A stretch of 58,120 nt of DNA from TMP-86 sp031394735 (GTDB taxonomy: Bacteria; Pseudomonadota; Gammaproteobacteria; Steroidobacterales; Steroidobacteraceae): positions 1-58,120 of the forward strand of contig JANMXI010000113.1 of NCBI GenBank assembly GCA_031394735.1. The letters run 5' to 3'. The stretch's first letter is position 1, and each line of letters begins with the position of its first letter. Shown here in pieces: positions 24,899 to 33,583 of this stretch. Under the pieces are notes generated by a model that had not been told where the DNA came from, ran no database searches, and worked only from the letters and a program-made list of their open reading frames with translations. A program made the position numbers and the translations under genes.

Positions 24899-26341
24899 TT
24901 AATTGCGGGTCACGCGCAGGATCTGCATGGAGTTGGTGCCGCCGGAAACGCCGGACAATTCACCCTTGGTCAGAATCACCAGATCACCCTCCTCGACGAG
25001 CTTGAGTTCCAGCAGCAGGTGGAACACGGAGTAATACAAAATCTCGGCGTCCCCATGGGTCACGTCAAAGGCCACCGGATAAACGCCTCGGTACAGCGTC
25101 ACCCGGCAGCGCGTAATTTCGTGACGGGTGAAGGCGTAGATGGGAATGTCCGAACGGACCCGCGACATCCACAACGTCGTGGAGCCGGATTCTGTCAGCG
25201 CAACGATGGCCTTCACGTGCAGGTGGTTGGCCGCGTGCATGACGGCAGCCGCGATGGCCTCATCCGTTCGTTCGAAATAGCCTTCGACGCGCTGGCGCGA
25301 ACGCGAGTGGGAGAGCTGGTATTTTTCCGCGCCAACGATGACCTGCGACATGGCCTCGACCACCTTGATCGGGTGCTTGCCCGATGCGGTCTCGGCCGAC
25401 AGCATGACTGCATCGCTGCCGTCCATCACCGCGTTGGCGACGTCGGACACTTCTGCGCGCGTCGGAATGGAATTCACGATCATCGATTCCATCATCTGCG
25501 TCGCGGTGATCACGACCTTGTTCTGATGCCGCGCCTCGAGAATGATCTGCTTCTGCAGGCCCGCGAGTTCCGCAAAGCCCATCTCCACGCCCAGATCGCC
25601 GCGCGCGACCATCACTGCATCGCTGGCGCCGACCACCTCGGGCAGATTCTTGATGGCCTCGGCGCGCTCGATCTTGGCCACCAGCAGCCCGTGACCGCCG
25701 GCCTTGCGCAGCAGCGCGCGCGCCTCGTTCATATCGCCTGCATCGCGCGCGAAGGACACCGCCAGGTAGTCCACCTTCAGACCGGCCGCCGCAGTGATGT
25801 CGGCGCGATCCTTGTCGGTCAGTGCGCCGGCCGACAGTCCGCCACCCTGACGATTGATGCCCTTATTGTTGCCGAGTTCCCCGCCGTTCAGCACCACGGT
25901 GTAGATGCGCGTGCCGTCGACGCGCACCACTTGCAGGCTGATCTGGCCGTCGTTGAGCAGCAGCACGTCGTCGATCTGCACGTCCGCGGGCAGCGCCTTG
26001 TAGGTGATGCCGACGGCATCAACCGTGCCGGCGTCAACGGCAAGCGCCGCATCGAGCACGAAGCTCGCGCCGTCGGTCAACATCACCTTGCCCTCGACGA
26101 AGCGGTCGATGCGGATCTTCGGGCCCTGCAAATCGCCCAATATGCCGACGTAGCGACCGGCACGCGCCGCGGCTTCGCGGATCATGCCGACCCGCCGGGC
26201 GTGATCGGCGAGCTGGCCGTGCGAGAAATTGATGCGCACGACATCGACGCCGGCCTTGACCATCTCGGTCAGAACTTTCGGATCGTCAGTCGCGGGGCCG
26301 AGCGTTGCGAGAATCTTGGTGCGGCGTCGAACTGAATTCAC
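24899..26341 (-). CDS. pyk: Pyruvate kinase
   Basis: Final ATP-yielding step of glycolysis (PEP to pyruvate). 480 residues. The start is a GTG at 26341 overlapping the pgk stop as GTGA, giving NSVRRRTKILATLGPATDD. Catalytic features are RINFSHG, KIERAEAIKNLPEV (catalytic lysine), and the ARGDLGVE loop. The substrate and potassium site follows at TATQMMESMI. The C-terminal allosteric domain is present. The operon tkt-gap-pgk-pyk is common in Proteobacteria; fba, often next, is absent here. Confidence 0.95.
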   Translation of the reverse strand: MNSVRRRTKILATLGPATDDPKVLTEMVKAGVDVVRINFSHGQLADHARRVGMIREAAARAGRYVGILGDLQGPKIRIDRFVEGKVMLTDGASFVLDAALAVDAGTVDAVGITYKALPADVQIDDVLLLNDGQISLQVVRVDGTRIYTVVLNGGELGNNKGINRQGGGLSAGALTDKDRADITAAAGLKVDYLAVSFARDAGDMNEARALLRKAGGHGLLVAKIERAEAIKNLPEVVGASDAVMVARGDLGVEMGFAELAGLQKQIILEARHQNKVVITATQMMESMIVNSIPTRAEVSDVANAVMDGSDAVMLSAETASGKHPIKVVEAMSQVIVGAEKYQLSHSRSRQRVEGYFERTDEAIAAAVMHAANHLHVKAIVALTESGSTTLWMSRVRSDIPIYAFTRHEITRCRVTLYRGVYPVAFDVTHGDAEILYYSVFHLLLELKLVEEGDLVILTKGELSGVSGGTNSMQILRVTRN

Positions 26342-27498
26342 GCTGCGCGCTGCTCCAGAATTTCGACCGCCGGCAATGTCTTGCCCTCGACGAATTCCAG
26401 GAAGGCGCCGCCGCCGGTGGAAATGTACGAAATGCCTTCCTCGACGCCGTATTTCTCGATGGCAGCGAGCGTGTCGCCGCCACCTGCCAGCGAAAACGCC
26501 CGGCTGCGGGCGATGGCATTGGCAAGCGTACGCGTGCCCTCGCCGAATTGATCGAACTCGAACACGCCGATCGGGCCGTTCCACAGAATGGTTCCGGCGG
26601 AGGCCATGAGCGAGCCCAACGTTTCCGCCGAATCCGGGCCAATGTCCAGAATCATTTCACCGGGCTCCACATCGGATACCGACTTGACGTCGGCTTCGGC
26701 GGTGGCGGAAAACTCCCGGGCCACCACGACATCGGTGGGCATGGGAATCTCGATGCCGCGTTTGGCGGATTGATCCAGCAGTCGCCTGGCGATGTCGAGC
26801 ATCTCTGGCTCATACAAGGACTTGCCGACATTGAAGCCCAGCGCCGCGAGGAAAGTGTTGGCGATGCCGCCACCGACTATCAATTGGTCGACCTTTGCCA
26901 GCAGCGATTCCAATACGGTCAGCTTGGTCGACACCTTGGAACCGGCGACGATGGCCACCAGCGGCCGTGCCGGCTTTTCCAGGGCGGTTTCCAATGCGGT
27001 CAGCTCACTGACCAGCAGCGGCCCGGCGCAGGCGATGGGCGCGTACTTGGCGACACCGTGGGTGCTGGCCTCGGCGCGATGCGCGGTGCCGAAAGCATCC
27101 ATGACGTAGATGTCGCACAACGCCGCCATCTGCTTCGCCAGTTCGTCGCCGTTTTTTTTCTCACCCTTGTTGAAGCGGACGTTTTCCAACAGGACCACTT
27201 CGCCGGGCGCGACTTCCACGCCTTTGAGCCAGTCGCGCTTGAGTTCCACTGGCATGCCGAGCAGTTCCGTGAGTCGCTTCGCCACCGGCGCCAACGAAAA
27301 TTCCTCCGTGTACACGCCCTCTTCGGGTCGTCCGAGGTGCGACATGATCAGCACCCGTGCCTTCGCGTCGATCGCCTGTTTGATCGTCGGCAATGCGGCG
27401 CGAATGCGTGCGTCACTGGTGACGACGCCGCCCTTGACGGGCACGTTCAGATCCTCGCGGATCAGCACACGCTGATCGCGAAGATTGCAGTCACTCAT
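26338..27498 (-). CDS. pgk: Phosphoglycerate kinase
   Basis: Transfers phosphate from 1,3-bisphosphoglycerate to ADP. 386 residues from ATG at 27498. A GTG five codons earlier is possible, but MSDCNLRDQRVLIREDLNVP is the typical start. Seen motifs are REDLNVP, ARVLIMSHLGRPEE, the nucleotide-binding AIVAGSKVSTKL, and the C-terminal STGGGAFLEFVEG. It lies between gap (31 bp upstream of this ATG) and pyk (overlapping). Confidence 0.96.
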   Translation of the reverse strand: MSDCNLRDQRVLIREDLNVPVKGGVVTSDARIRAALPTIKQAIDAKARVLIMSHLGRPEEGVYTEEFSLAPVAKRLTELLGMPVELKRDWLKGVEVAPGEVVLLENVRFNKGEKKNGDELAKQMAALCDIYVMDAFGTAHRAEASTHGVAKYAPIACAGPLLVSELTALETALEKPARPLVAIVAGSKVSTKLTVLESLLAKVDQLIVGGGIANTFLAALGFNVGKSLYEPEMLDIARRLLDQSAKRGIEIPMPTDVVVAREFSATAEADVKSVSDVEPGEMILDIGPDSAETLGSLMASAGTILWNGPIGVFEFDQFGEGTRTLANAIARSRAFSLAGGGDTLAAIEKYGVEEGISYISTGGGAFLEFVEGKTLPAVEILEQRAA

Positions 27499-27528
27499 TT
27501 TCTTGACTTTCACGGGCGGCGGATTCGT

Positions 27529-28542
27529 TTATTTGACTTTGGACCAGGCGATGGTGGTGTCGAGCATGCGATTCGAGAAGCCCCATTCATTGTCGTACCA
27601 GGCGCACACCTTCACGAGCGTTCCCTCGATGACCTTGGTCAGACTCGAATCGTAAGTGGAGGAAGCGGGATCGTGATTGAAGTCCACCGACACCAGTGGC
27701 TGATCATTGTAAGCCAGGATGCCCTTGAATGCGCCGTCCGCAGCGGCTTTGACGATCTTATTGATCTCCTCGACGCTGGTCTTGCGCGCCGCAGTGAAGC
27801 TCAAGTCCACCAGCGACACGTTGATGGTCGGCACGCGGATCGCGAACCCATCGAGCTTACCCTTCAATTCCGGCAGCACCAGTCCCACCGCCGCCGCGGC
27901 GCCGGTCTTGGTCGGAATCATCGACATGGTCGCTGAGCGCGCCCGGCGCAGATCCGAGTGATACACGTCGGTCAGCACCTGATCGTTGGTATAGGAATGC
28001 ACCGTGGTCATGACGCCGGCGACGATGCCGATATTGTCATGCAGCACCTTGGCAAGCGGCGCCAGGCAATTGGTGGTGCAGGAGGCGTTGGAGATGACAG
28101 TGTCGGAGGCCTTGAGCGTGCCATGATTCACGCCGTAGACGATGGTGGCATCGACGTCGTCGCCACCCGGCGCCGAGATGACCACTTTCTTGGCGCCGGC
28201 TGCGATATGCGCCGAGGCTTTGGCCTTGCTGGTAAACAGTCCGGTGCATTCGAGCACCACATCCACGCCCAGTTCGCCCCACGGCAGCTTGGTGGGATCG
28301 CGCTGCGCGACCACGCGGATGCGGTCGCCATCGACGACCATGGAATCGCCATCGACGTGCACGTCGGCGCGGAAGCGGCCATGCGCCGTGTCGAAGCGCG
28401 TTAAATGGGCATTGGTGTTGGCATCGCCCAGATCGTTGATGGCGAGGATTTGAATTTCGTGTGTGCGCTTGGCCTCATACAGAGCGCGCAGGATATTGCG
28501 GCCGATGCGGCCATAACCATTGATGCCAACCTTGATCGCCAT
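27529..28542 (-). CDS. gap: Glyceraldehyde-3-phosphate dehydrogenase, type I
   Basis: Oxidises glyceraldehyde-3-phosphate to 1,3-bisphosphoglycerate with NAD. 337 residues. The Rossmann start is IKVGINGYGRIGRNILRAL, with Asp in AINDLGDAN that favours NAD over NADP. The catalytic cysteine is in SNASCTTNCLAPL (about residue 155), and the WYDNEWGFSNRML motif is near the C-terminus. 23 bp from tkt. Confidence 0.96.
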   Translation of the reverse strand: MAIKVGINGYGRIGRNILRALYEAKRTHEIQILAINDLGDANTNAHLTRFDTAHGRFRADVHVDGDSMVVDGDRIRVVAQRDPTKLPWGELGVDVVLECTGLFTSKAKASAHIAAGAKKVVISAPGGDDVDATIVYGVNHGTLKASDTVISNASCTTNCLAPLAKVLHDNIGIVAGVMTTVHSYTNDQVLTDVYHSDLRRARSATMSMIPTKTGAAAAVGLVLPELKGKLDGFAIRVPTINVSLVDLSFTAARKTSVEEINKIVKAAADGAFKGILAYNDQPLVSVDFNHDPASSTYDSSLTKVIEGTLVKVCAWYDNEWGFSNRMLDTTIAWSKVK

Positions 28543-28565
28543 TGTCTACAACCTCACTTCTTCGT

Positions 28566-30566
28566 TTAATTCTTCAGTACGGCGTCGATGTTGTCGCGGA
28601 CATTCTCGACGCTGAAACCATAGCGTTTGAACAGATCTTTCGCCGGCGCGGAGGCGCCGAAATGATCGATGCCGATCACCCGACCCTGCAGACCGACATA
28701 GCGCCACCAGGAATCGCGGGCACCGGCTTCCACGGCGACACGCCGCGTCACGTTCGCCGGCAGCACCGACTCGCGGTATTTCGCATCCTGACGCTCGAAC
28801 ACCGTGGTGCTGGGCACGGAGATCAGCCGTATGCGCCGGCCTGTTGCATTGATCGCGCGCACTGCCTCGGCCGCGATCCCCACTTCCGAACCGCTTGCCA
28901 GCACCAGCGCCTCCGGCGCACCGGGCGGATCGATCAACACGTACGCGCCACGCTGAATCAACTCGACTTGTTCGGGCTGCCGCGGTTCGCAGTTCAAGGA
29001 TTGCCGCGTCAGAATCAGACAGGTCGGGCGCTGCCGTTGCAGGATGCTCGCACCCCAGGCCGCGGTGGTTTCGACCGAATCGCAGGGACGCCACACATCC
29101 AGTTCCGGAATCAGGCGCAAACTGGCCACGTGCTCGATGGGTTGATGCGTCGGACCGTCCTCACCCAAGCCGATGGAGTCGTGCGTGTAAACGAACACCA
29201 CGCCCTGCCGCATGAGCGCCGCCATGCGCACCGCGTTGCGCGCATAGTCTGAAAATGTCAGGAAGGTGCCGCCGTAGGGAATGAACCCGCCGTGCAGGTT
29301 GATGCCGTTGAGAATGGCGGACATGCCGAATTCGCGCACACCGAAGTGCACGTAATTGCCACCCGGCAATGCCGGTGACAGCGTGGTGGAGTCCTTGCGC
29401 AGCGTGCCATTGGAGGGCGTCAGATCGGCCGATCCGCCGAGAAGCTCGGGCAACGCCGGGCCGAACGCATTCAGCGCAGCCTGGGACGACTGGCGCGTCG
29501 CCAGCGCCGCGGCGGCAGCCTGCGCCTTGGCGGTTTCAGCGCGAGCAAGTGATTCGAAGCCGCCCGGCAACTCGCCGCGCATCCGGCGCTCCAGCTCACT
29601 CGCCAGCTCGGGGAACTCACTTCGGTATTTTTTATATGTCGTCTGCCATTCCTGCTCAGCCTTGGCACCCTTATCGCGGCAATCCCAGGCGCTCTTGATG
29701 TCGGCGGGAATTTCAAACGGCGGTGCAGTCCAGCCGAGGAACTTGCGCGTGGCGGCAATTTCTTCAGCACCCATCGCCTCGCCGTGCATGACTTTGGTGC
29801 CCTGCTTGTTCGGTGCGCCCCAGCCGATGATGGTCTGACAGCAGATCATCGTCGGGCGCGAGGTCTCGGCACGCGCCTGCGCCAGCGCCGCAGTCACTGC
29901 GGCCGCATCATGGCCGTCGACCTTGGGGATGACATGCCAGCCGTAGGCGGCAAAGCGCTGCGCCGTGTCGTCGGTGAACCAACCCTGAACTTTGCCGTCT
30001 ATGGAGATGCCATTGTCGTCATAGACCGCGATGAGCTTGCCCAGTTGCTGGTTGCCGGCAAAGGAGCAGGCCTCGTGCGAAACGCCTTCCATGAGGCAGC
30101 CATCGCCCAGGAAAACGTAGGTGTGGTGGTCGATGACGGTGTGGTCGGGCCGGTTGAACGTGGCCGCCAGCGAACGCTCCGCAAGCGCCATGCCGACGGC
30201 GTTGGCGAGCCCCTGGCCCAGAGGGCCGGTGGTGGATTCGATGCCAAGGTGAGGCTCGTGCTCGGGATGGCCAGGGGTCTTGGAGCCGAATTGCCGAAAG
30301 CGGCGGATTTCGTCCATCGAGAGGGGATAGCCCGTCAAATGCAGCAGCGAATAGATCAACATCGAGGCATGGCCATTGGACAGCACGAAGCGGTCCCGGT
30401 CCCACCAGGTCGGATTGCCTGGATTATGTTTCAACACGTCGCGCCACAGGACTTCGGCGATGTCCGCCATGCCCATGGGGGCGCCCGGATGGCCCGAATT
30501 GGCCTGTTGCACAGCGTCCATGGTCAATGCGCGGATGGCGTTCGCAAGTTCACGGCGAGTGGGCAT
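28566..30566 (-). CDS. tkt: Transketolase
   Basis: Thiamine-diphosphate enzyme linking the pentose-phosphate pathway to glycolysis. 666 residues. The ATG at 30566 gives MPTRRELANAIRALTMDAVQ; the frame is open upstream, but those codons look unlike the family. The ThDP/metal loop is GDGCLMEGVSHEA, followed by IAVYDDNGISIDG. The pyrimidine-domain motif is HDSIGLGEDGPTHQPIEH, and the C-terminal domain is intact. First gene of tkt-gap-pgk-pyk-moxR-VWA. The divergent gap to cpdA is 183 bp; I see no clean promoter in it. Confidence 0.96.
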   Translation of the reverse strand: MPTRRELANAIRALTMDAVQQANSGHPGAPMGMADIAEVLWRDVLKHNPGNPTWWDRDRFVLSNGHASMLIYSLLHLTGYPLSMDEIRRFRQFGSKTPGHPEHEPHLGIESTTGPLGQGLANAVGMALAERSLAATFNRPDHTVIDHHTYVFLGDGCLMEGVSHEACSFAGNQQLGKLIAVYDDNGISIDGKVQGWFTDDTAQRFAAYGWHVIPKVDGHDAAAVTAALAQARAETSRPTMICCQTIIGWGAPNKQGTKVMHGEAMGAEEIAATRKFLGWTAPPFEIPADIKSAWDCRDKGAKAEQEWQTTYKKYRSEFPELASELERRMRGELPGGFESLARAETAKAQAAAAALATRQSSQAALNAFGPALPELLGGSADLTPSNGTLRKDSTTLSPALPGGNYVHFGVREFGMSAILNGINLHGGFIPYGGTFLTFSDYARNAVRMAALMRQGVVFVYTHDSIGLGEDGPTHQPIEHVASLRLIPELDVWRPCDSVETTAAWGASILQRQRPTCLILTRQSLNCEPRQPEQVELIQRGAYVLIDPPGAPEALVLASGSEVGIAAEAVRAINATGRRIRLISVPSTTVFERQDAKYRESVLPANVTRRVAVEAGARDSWWRYVGLQGRVIGIDHFGASAPAKDLFKRYGFSVENVRDNIDAVLKN

Positions 30567-30749
30567 AAAAGGCTGTCCGGGAAAAACGGGGGCTTTATTG
30601 TCCCCGAAGCGCACGCGACCGGCAATCACAAAACGCGACGTATGTCCGCTTGGTGCGAACCCTGGTCGGCGACCGCGCACAGTCCCGAACACCCGCGGCA
30701 TGACTCAGTTCAACAATCACTCCGGGCCACTTTGCTAGCATACCCTACG

Positions 30750-31514
30750 ATGAACATTTTGCAGTTTACCGATCCGCACTTGTACGGCCGAATCGACGGC
30801 AAGTTGCGCGGCGTGGAGACAGACGCGACCTTGCATGCCGTCATGGACGATGCGTTCGCGAACTGCCCCGACTTCGCGGCATTGTTGGTCACCGGTGATC
30901 TCGTGCAGGACGATCCCGACGGCTACATCCGCTTCCGGCATATTTTCGGCACTGTGCAAAAGCCGGTGCTGTGCGTGCCCGGCAATCACGATATTCCGGA
31001 TGCCATGCGTGCAGAACTGCATGGCGCGCCGTTTCAGATCGGCGGCACCTTTCGCGCCGAGGGCTGGCAGATCGTGATGCTCGACAGCTATCAGGAAGGC
31101 GAGGTCGGCGGACGACTGACCGAGCAGGAACTACAACGGCTCGATGCGGCCCTCAGCGACTCCAACGCGCATGCGCTGGTGTGTCTGCATCATCATCCTG
31201 TGCTGATGCGCAGCCGCTGGCTCGACGGCATCGGCCTCGCCAATGCAGAAGACTTCTGGCGCATCCTGGATTCGCACCGGCACGTTCGCGGCGTCGCCTG
31301 GGGCCACGTTCACCAGGATTTCCAAGGTCAGCGCGGCTCGGTGAAGCTGTTTGCCACACCCTCGACCGGCGCACAATTTCTCCCCGGCAGCGAGCATTTC
31401 GCCATCGACTCGCGTCCGCCGGCGTATCGAACCTTTTCGCTGTCGCAGGACGGCAGCATCGCCACCCAGGTGCACTGGGTCGCAGCTCCCGCCGTACGCC
31501 GCGCCGCCGGCTGA
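30750..31514 (+). CDS. cpdA: 3',5'-cyclic-AMP phosphodiesterase CpdA
   Basis: Class III metallophosphoesterase that hydrolyses cAMP and so lowers CRP activity. 254 residues. Metal-binding blocks are seen in order: D-x-H in QFTDPHLYG, GDLVQDDPDGY, GNHD (in VPGNHDIPD), H in LHHHPV, and GHVHQDF. ATG at 30750 gives a protein starting at the first block, as usual. It is divergent from tkt and 2 bp ahead of the next gene. Its presence implies a cAMP/CRP-type circuit in the organism. Confidence 0.9.
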   Translation: MNILQFTDPHLYGRIDGKLRGVETDATLHAVMDDAFANCPDFAALLVTGDLVQDDPDGYIRFRHIFGTVQKPVLCVPGNHDIPDAMRAELHGAPFQIGGTFRAEGWQIVMLDSYQEGEVGGRLTEQELQRLDAALSDSNAHALVCLHHHPVLMRSRWLDGIGLANAEDFWRILDSHRHVRGVAWGHVHQDFQGQRGSVKLFATPSTGAQFLPGSEHFAIDSRPPAYRTFSLSQDGSIATQVHWVAAPAVRRAAG

Positions 31515-31516
31515 TC

Positions 31517-32428
31517 GTGCGCACACTGCGCAACACGCTTCCGCGCCGACTCGTGATTCGCTCGCTGACCGTCCTGCTGACGCTGTGCGCGGCTGCGCTC
31601 GGCGTCCGTGCACACGCTGATTCGGAGCACCACACCCTGTGGCAGATCCAGGGCAAACACAATGTGGTCTATCTGCTCGGATCGATTCACGTGCTGCGCG
31701 ATGCGGACTACCCGCTGCCACCGGCGTTGCTGGACGCGTACTCGAAATCCAAGTCCGTGGTGATGGAAATCGACCTGAGCGAGATGGAGTCGCAAAACGT
31801 TCAGCAGGAGATGCTCGCCGCCGCTACACTGCCGGAAGGTAAGACCCTGCAGAGCATTCTGGGCCCCAGCCGTTACGGAAAGGCTACTGCGCTGGCCGGG
31901 GAAGTGGGCGTCGAACTGTCGACATTCGATCAGTTTGCGCCCTGGTTCGTGGCCGAAGCCGTGTCGCAGATGCAGCTCATGCAACTCGGATTTGCACCGA
32001 CCGCCGGCGTGGAAATGTATTTCATGGAGCGTGCACGCACCGACGGCAAGTCGATGAGCGGACTGGAAACCGCGCACGATCAGATCGCCTTGTTCGAATC
32101 CATGTCGGACGAACGCCAGGCCGAGTATCTGCTGTCGAGCCTGAAAGAGGCCAAGTCGCTGCCCAAACAAGTGGATGCGATGGTGAGCGCCTGGCGGCGC
32201 GGCGACACCGCCTGGTTCGCCAATCAGCTGGAGCATGAATTCGAAGGCGATCCGCAGCTCTACCAATCGTTGCTGGCGGCGCGCAATCGCAAGTGGATTC
32301 CGAAAATCGAAGCCCTGCTGAACGATGATCGCAATTATCTGGTGATCGTCGGCGCCGGCCATCTGTCAGGCAAAGACAGCGTCATCGACCTGTTGAAACG
32401 CGACGGGATCGACGCACAGCAACGTTGA
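31517..32428 (+). CDS. TraB/GumN family (Tiki-like) putative exported protein
   Basis: 303 residues from a GTG two bases after the cpdA stop. A signal peptide covers about residues 1-37 (ends AHADS), so the protein is periplasmic or surface-exposed. The TraB/GumN domain shows YLLGSIHVLRDADYPLP with the GxxH metal-site motif, and VVMEIDLSEME supplies the conserved glutamate. The C-terminal VIVGAGHLSGKDSV carries the second GxxH. Distant metazoan Tiki proteins with these motifs are metalloproteases. Activity here is inferred. Its role next to cpdA is unknown. Confidence 0.85.
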   Translation: MRTLRNTLPRRLVIRSLTVLLTLCAAALGVRAHADSEHHTLWQIQGKHNVVYLLGSIHVLRDADYPLPPALLDAYSKSKSVVMEIDLSEMESQNVQQEMLAAATLPEGKTLQSILGPSRYGKATALAGEVGVELSTFDQFAPWFVAEAVSQMQLMQLGFAPTAGVEMYFMERARTDGKSMSGLETAHDQIALFESMSDERQAEYLLSSLKEAKSLPKQVDAMVSAWRRGDTAWFANQLEHEFEGDPQLYQSLLAARNRKWIPKIEALLNDDRNYLVIVGAGHLSGKDSVIDLLKRDGIDAQQR

Positions 32429-32433
32429 CAGTG

Positions 32434-32451
32434 CGGGCGCGCTTGCGCCCG
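32434..32451. other. GC-rich stem-loop between convergent genes
   Basis: A perfect 7-bp stem CGGGCGC / GCGCCCG closes a GCTT loop just after the TraB-family stop and before the stop of the convergent Spy-like gene. No T-run follows on either strand. It may protect mRNA 3' ends or assist Rho-independent pausing; a weak call. Confidence 0.35.
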
Positions 32452-32467
32452 GACATGACGCTCCTGT

Positions 32468-33013
32468 TTATTGCATCGGCCGCGCATCATCCGACGGCGG
32501 CTCGCCGGGCAAACCCTCACCCGGCAGTGGGCGATGGCTCCAATGCTTCCCACCTTCTTTCATGCGCTCATGCATCTTGGACTGCATCTCCTGAAGCTGC
32601 ATGCGCTGCGCCGGTGTCAGCACTGCATACAATTGCGCATGCATGTCGCCCTGTGCGGAGATGGCCTGCGTGGTCAGCGAGCCATTGGCCTGCGCCACCT
32701 GCGACACCAGCGCGCTGTAATTCGGCTCGTCAGGCTTGGTGGAACGCAGCTTTTCCATATTGGTCCGCATCTGCTCATGCAGGTTCTTCAATGCGGGTCC
32801 CTTCGCCGCCATGATGGCGTCGACCTTGGCCTTCTGATCCGCGTTCAGTCCCAGCTTCTCGAACATGCGCTCGGGTCCGCGGTGGTGGTCGCCGTGCATG
32901 CCGGGACCTGCGTCTGCCGGCGGCGCGGCCGCCAGAACTGTCGTGGCGGGCAGCATCGATACCACGCCGAGCGCCATGAGCGCAGCGGCGATGCTGTTAC
33001 GAATTGCGTTCAT
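32468..33013 (-). CDS. Spy/CpxP-family periplasmic protein (LTxxQ motif)
   Basis: 181 residues with a signal peptide (cleavage probable after VLA, about residue 28). A helical, charged domain contains LGLNADQKAKVDAIMAAKG and the LTPAQRMQLQEM (LTxxQ) motif. A His/Met-rich patch (GMHGDHHRG) near the mature N-terminus could bind metal. Family members are periplasmic chaperones or stress sensors; in E. coli cpxP and spy are controlled by CpxR. The divergent neighbour is a broken two-component locus, so its regulator has probably been lost (inference). Confidence 0.85.
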   Translation of the reverse strand: MNAIRNSIAAALMALGVVSMLPATTVLAAAPPADAGPGMHGDHHRGPERMFEKLGLNADQKAKVDAIMAAKGPALKNLHEQMRTNMEKLRSTKPDEPNYSALVSQVAQANGSLTTQAISAQGDMHAQLYAVLTPAQRMQLQEMQSKMHERMKEGGKHWSHRPLPGEGLPGEPPSDDARPMQ

Positions 33014-33114
33014 TTTAAAAATCTCCTTGAGGGGAAGTGAGAGCGAAACATTTCAACGAGGATCATGCTAGTCGGCGCCACCGTTGGTGTGTGTCAACGC
33101 AAGGAAAATGCTGT

Positions 33115-33119
33115 GTAAA
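33115..33119 (+). promoter_or_regulatory. Single CpxR-like half site
   Basis: One GTAAA lies in the gap between the Spy-like gene and the two-component remnant. CpxR sites are normally GTAAA-N5-GTAAA; the second copy here is only GTGGT. Listed because of its context, with low confidence. Confidence 0.15.
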
Positions 33120-33250
33120 GTTGTGTGGTTACGAGGAACAGAGCCAATTTGCGTAACGGTCGGCGGCGGCAACTCGCTGGTTCTGCAAAGAATTGTCAAC
33201 TTGGCACTTCTGCACACGAGCGCGCAGTCACTGTGCGACAGTATCAGTCC

Positions 33251-33583
33251 ATGAATTCCAGCACCGATTTGAACCCTGTCACGGATGCGCGACTGCTGCT
33301 GGTCGACGATGATCGCGAGCTATGCCAAATGCTGTGCGAGTACCTGCAGGCCGAGCGCTTCGAGGTGCACAGTTTGTTCTTCCGGATTTTCATCCTGTTC
33401 TGGGTCGCCATGGCGCTGATTGTCGGTGGCAGCATGGCGCTCACCCTCGCCGTCGCATCCCGTGACAACGAATCCTCGGACACCGAACGCCGTCCGGAAA
33501 TGGCCGTACGGGCCTCGCAGGTGCTGGCCGGCGGCGGCATCGGCGATCTGCGGCAGTGCGGCCCGGCTTGTTCGGCGCGTTGA
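33251..33583 (+). pseudogene. Fused remnant: start of a CpxR-like response regulator joined to start of a CpxA-like kinase
   Basis: The first ~37 residues are the N-terminus of an OmpR-family receiver, with the acidic pocket in ARLLLVDDDRELCQML. At about residue 37-38 the sequence passes in frame, without a stop, into the N-terminus of a histidine kinase, SLFFRIFILFWVAMALIVGG, a membrane segment. The receiver's phosphorylated aspartate and lysine and the whole DNA-binding domain are missing. The frame then ends at 33583 in the kinase's periplasmic region, while the rest of the kinase continues in another frame. This looks like a deletion of most of cpxR plus the junction to cpxA. An assembly error is the alternative. 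Confidence 0.75.

Noticed and set aside
24890..27936. Two long plus-strand frames opposite pyk, pgk and gap (about 480 and 540 codons)
   Set aside because: Both are antisense to clear glycolytic genes, compositionally odd and without motifs.
33014..33250. CpxR operator between the Spy-like gene and the two-component remnant
   Set aside because: Only one GTAAA half site is exact; the required second copy is absent. Kept only as a low-confidence half site.
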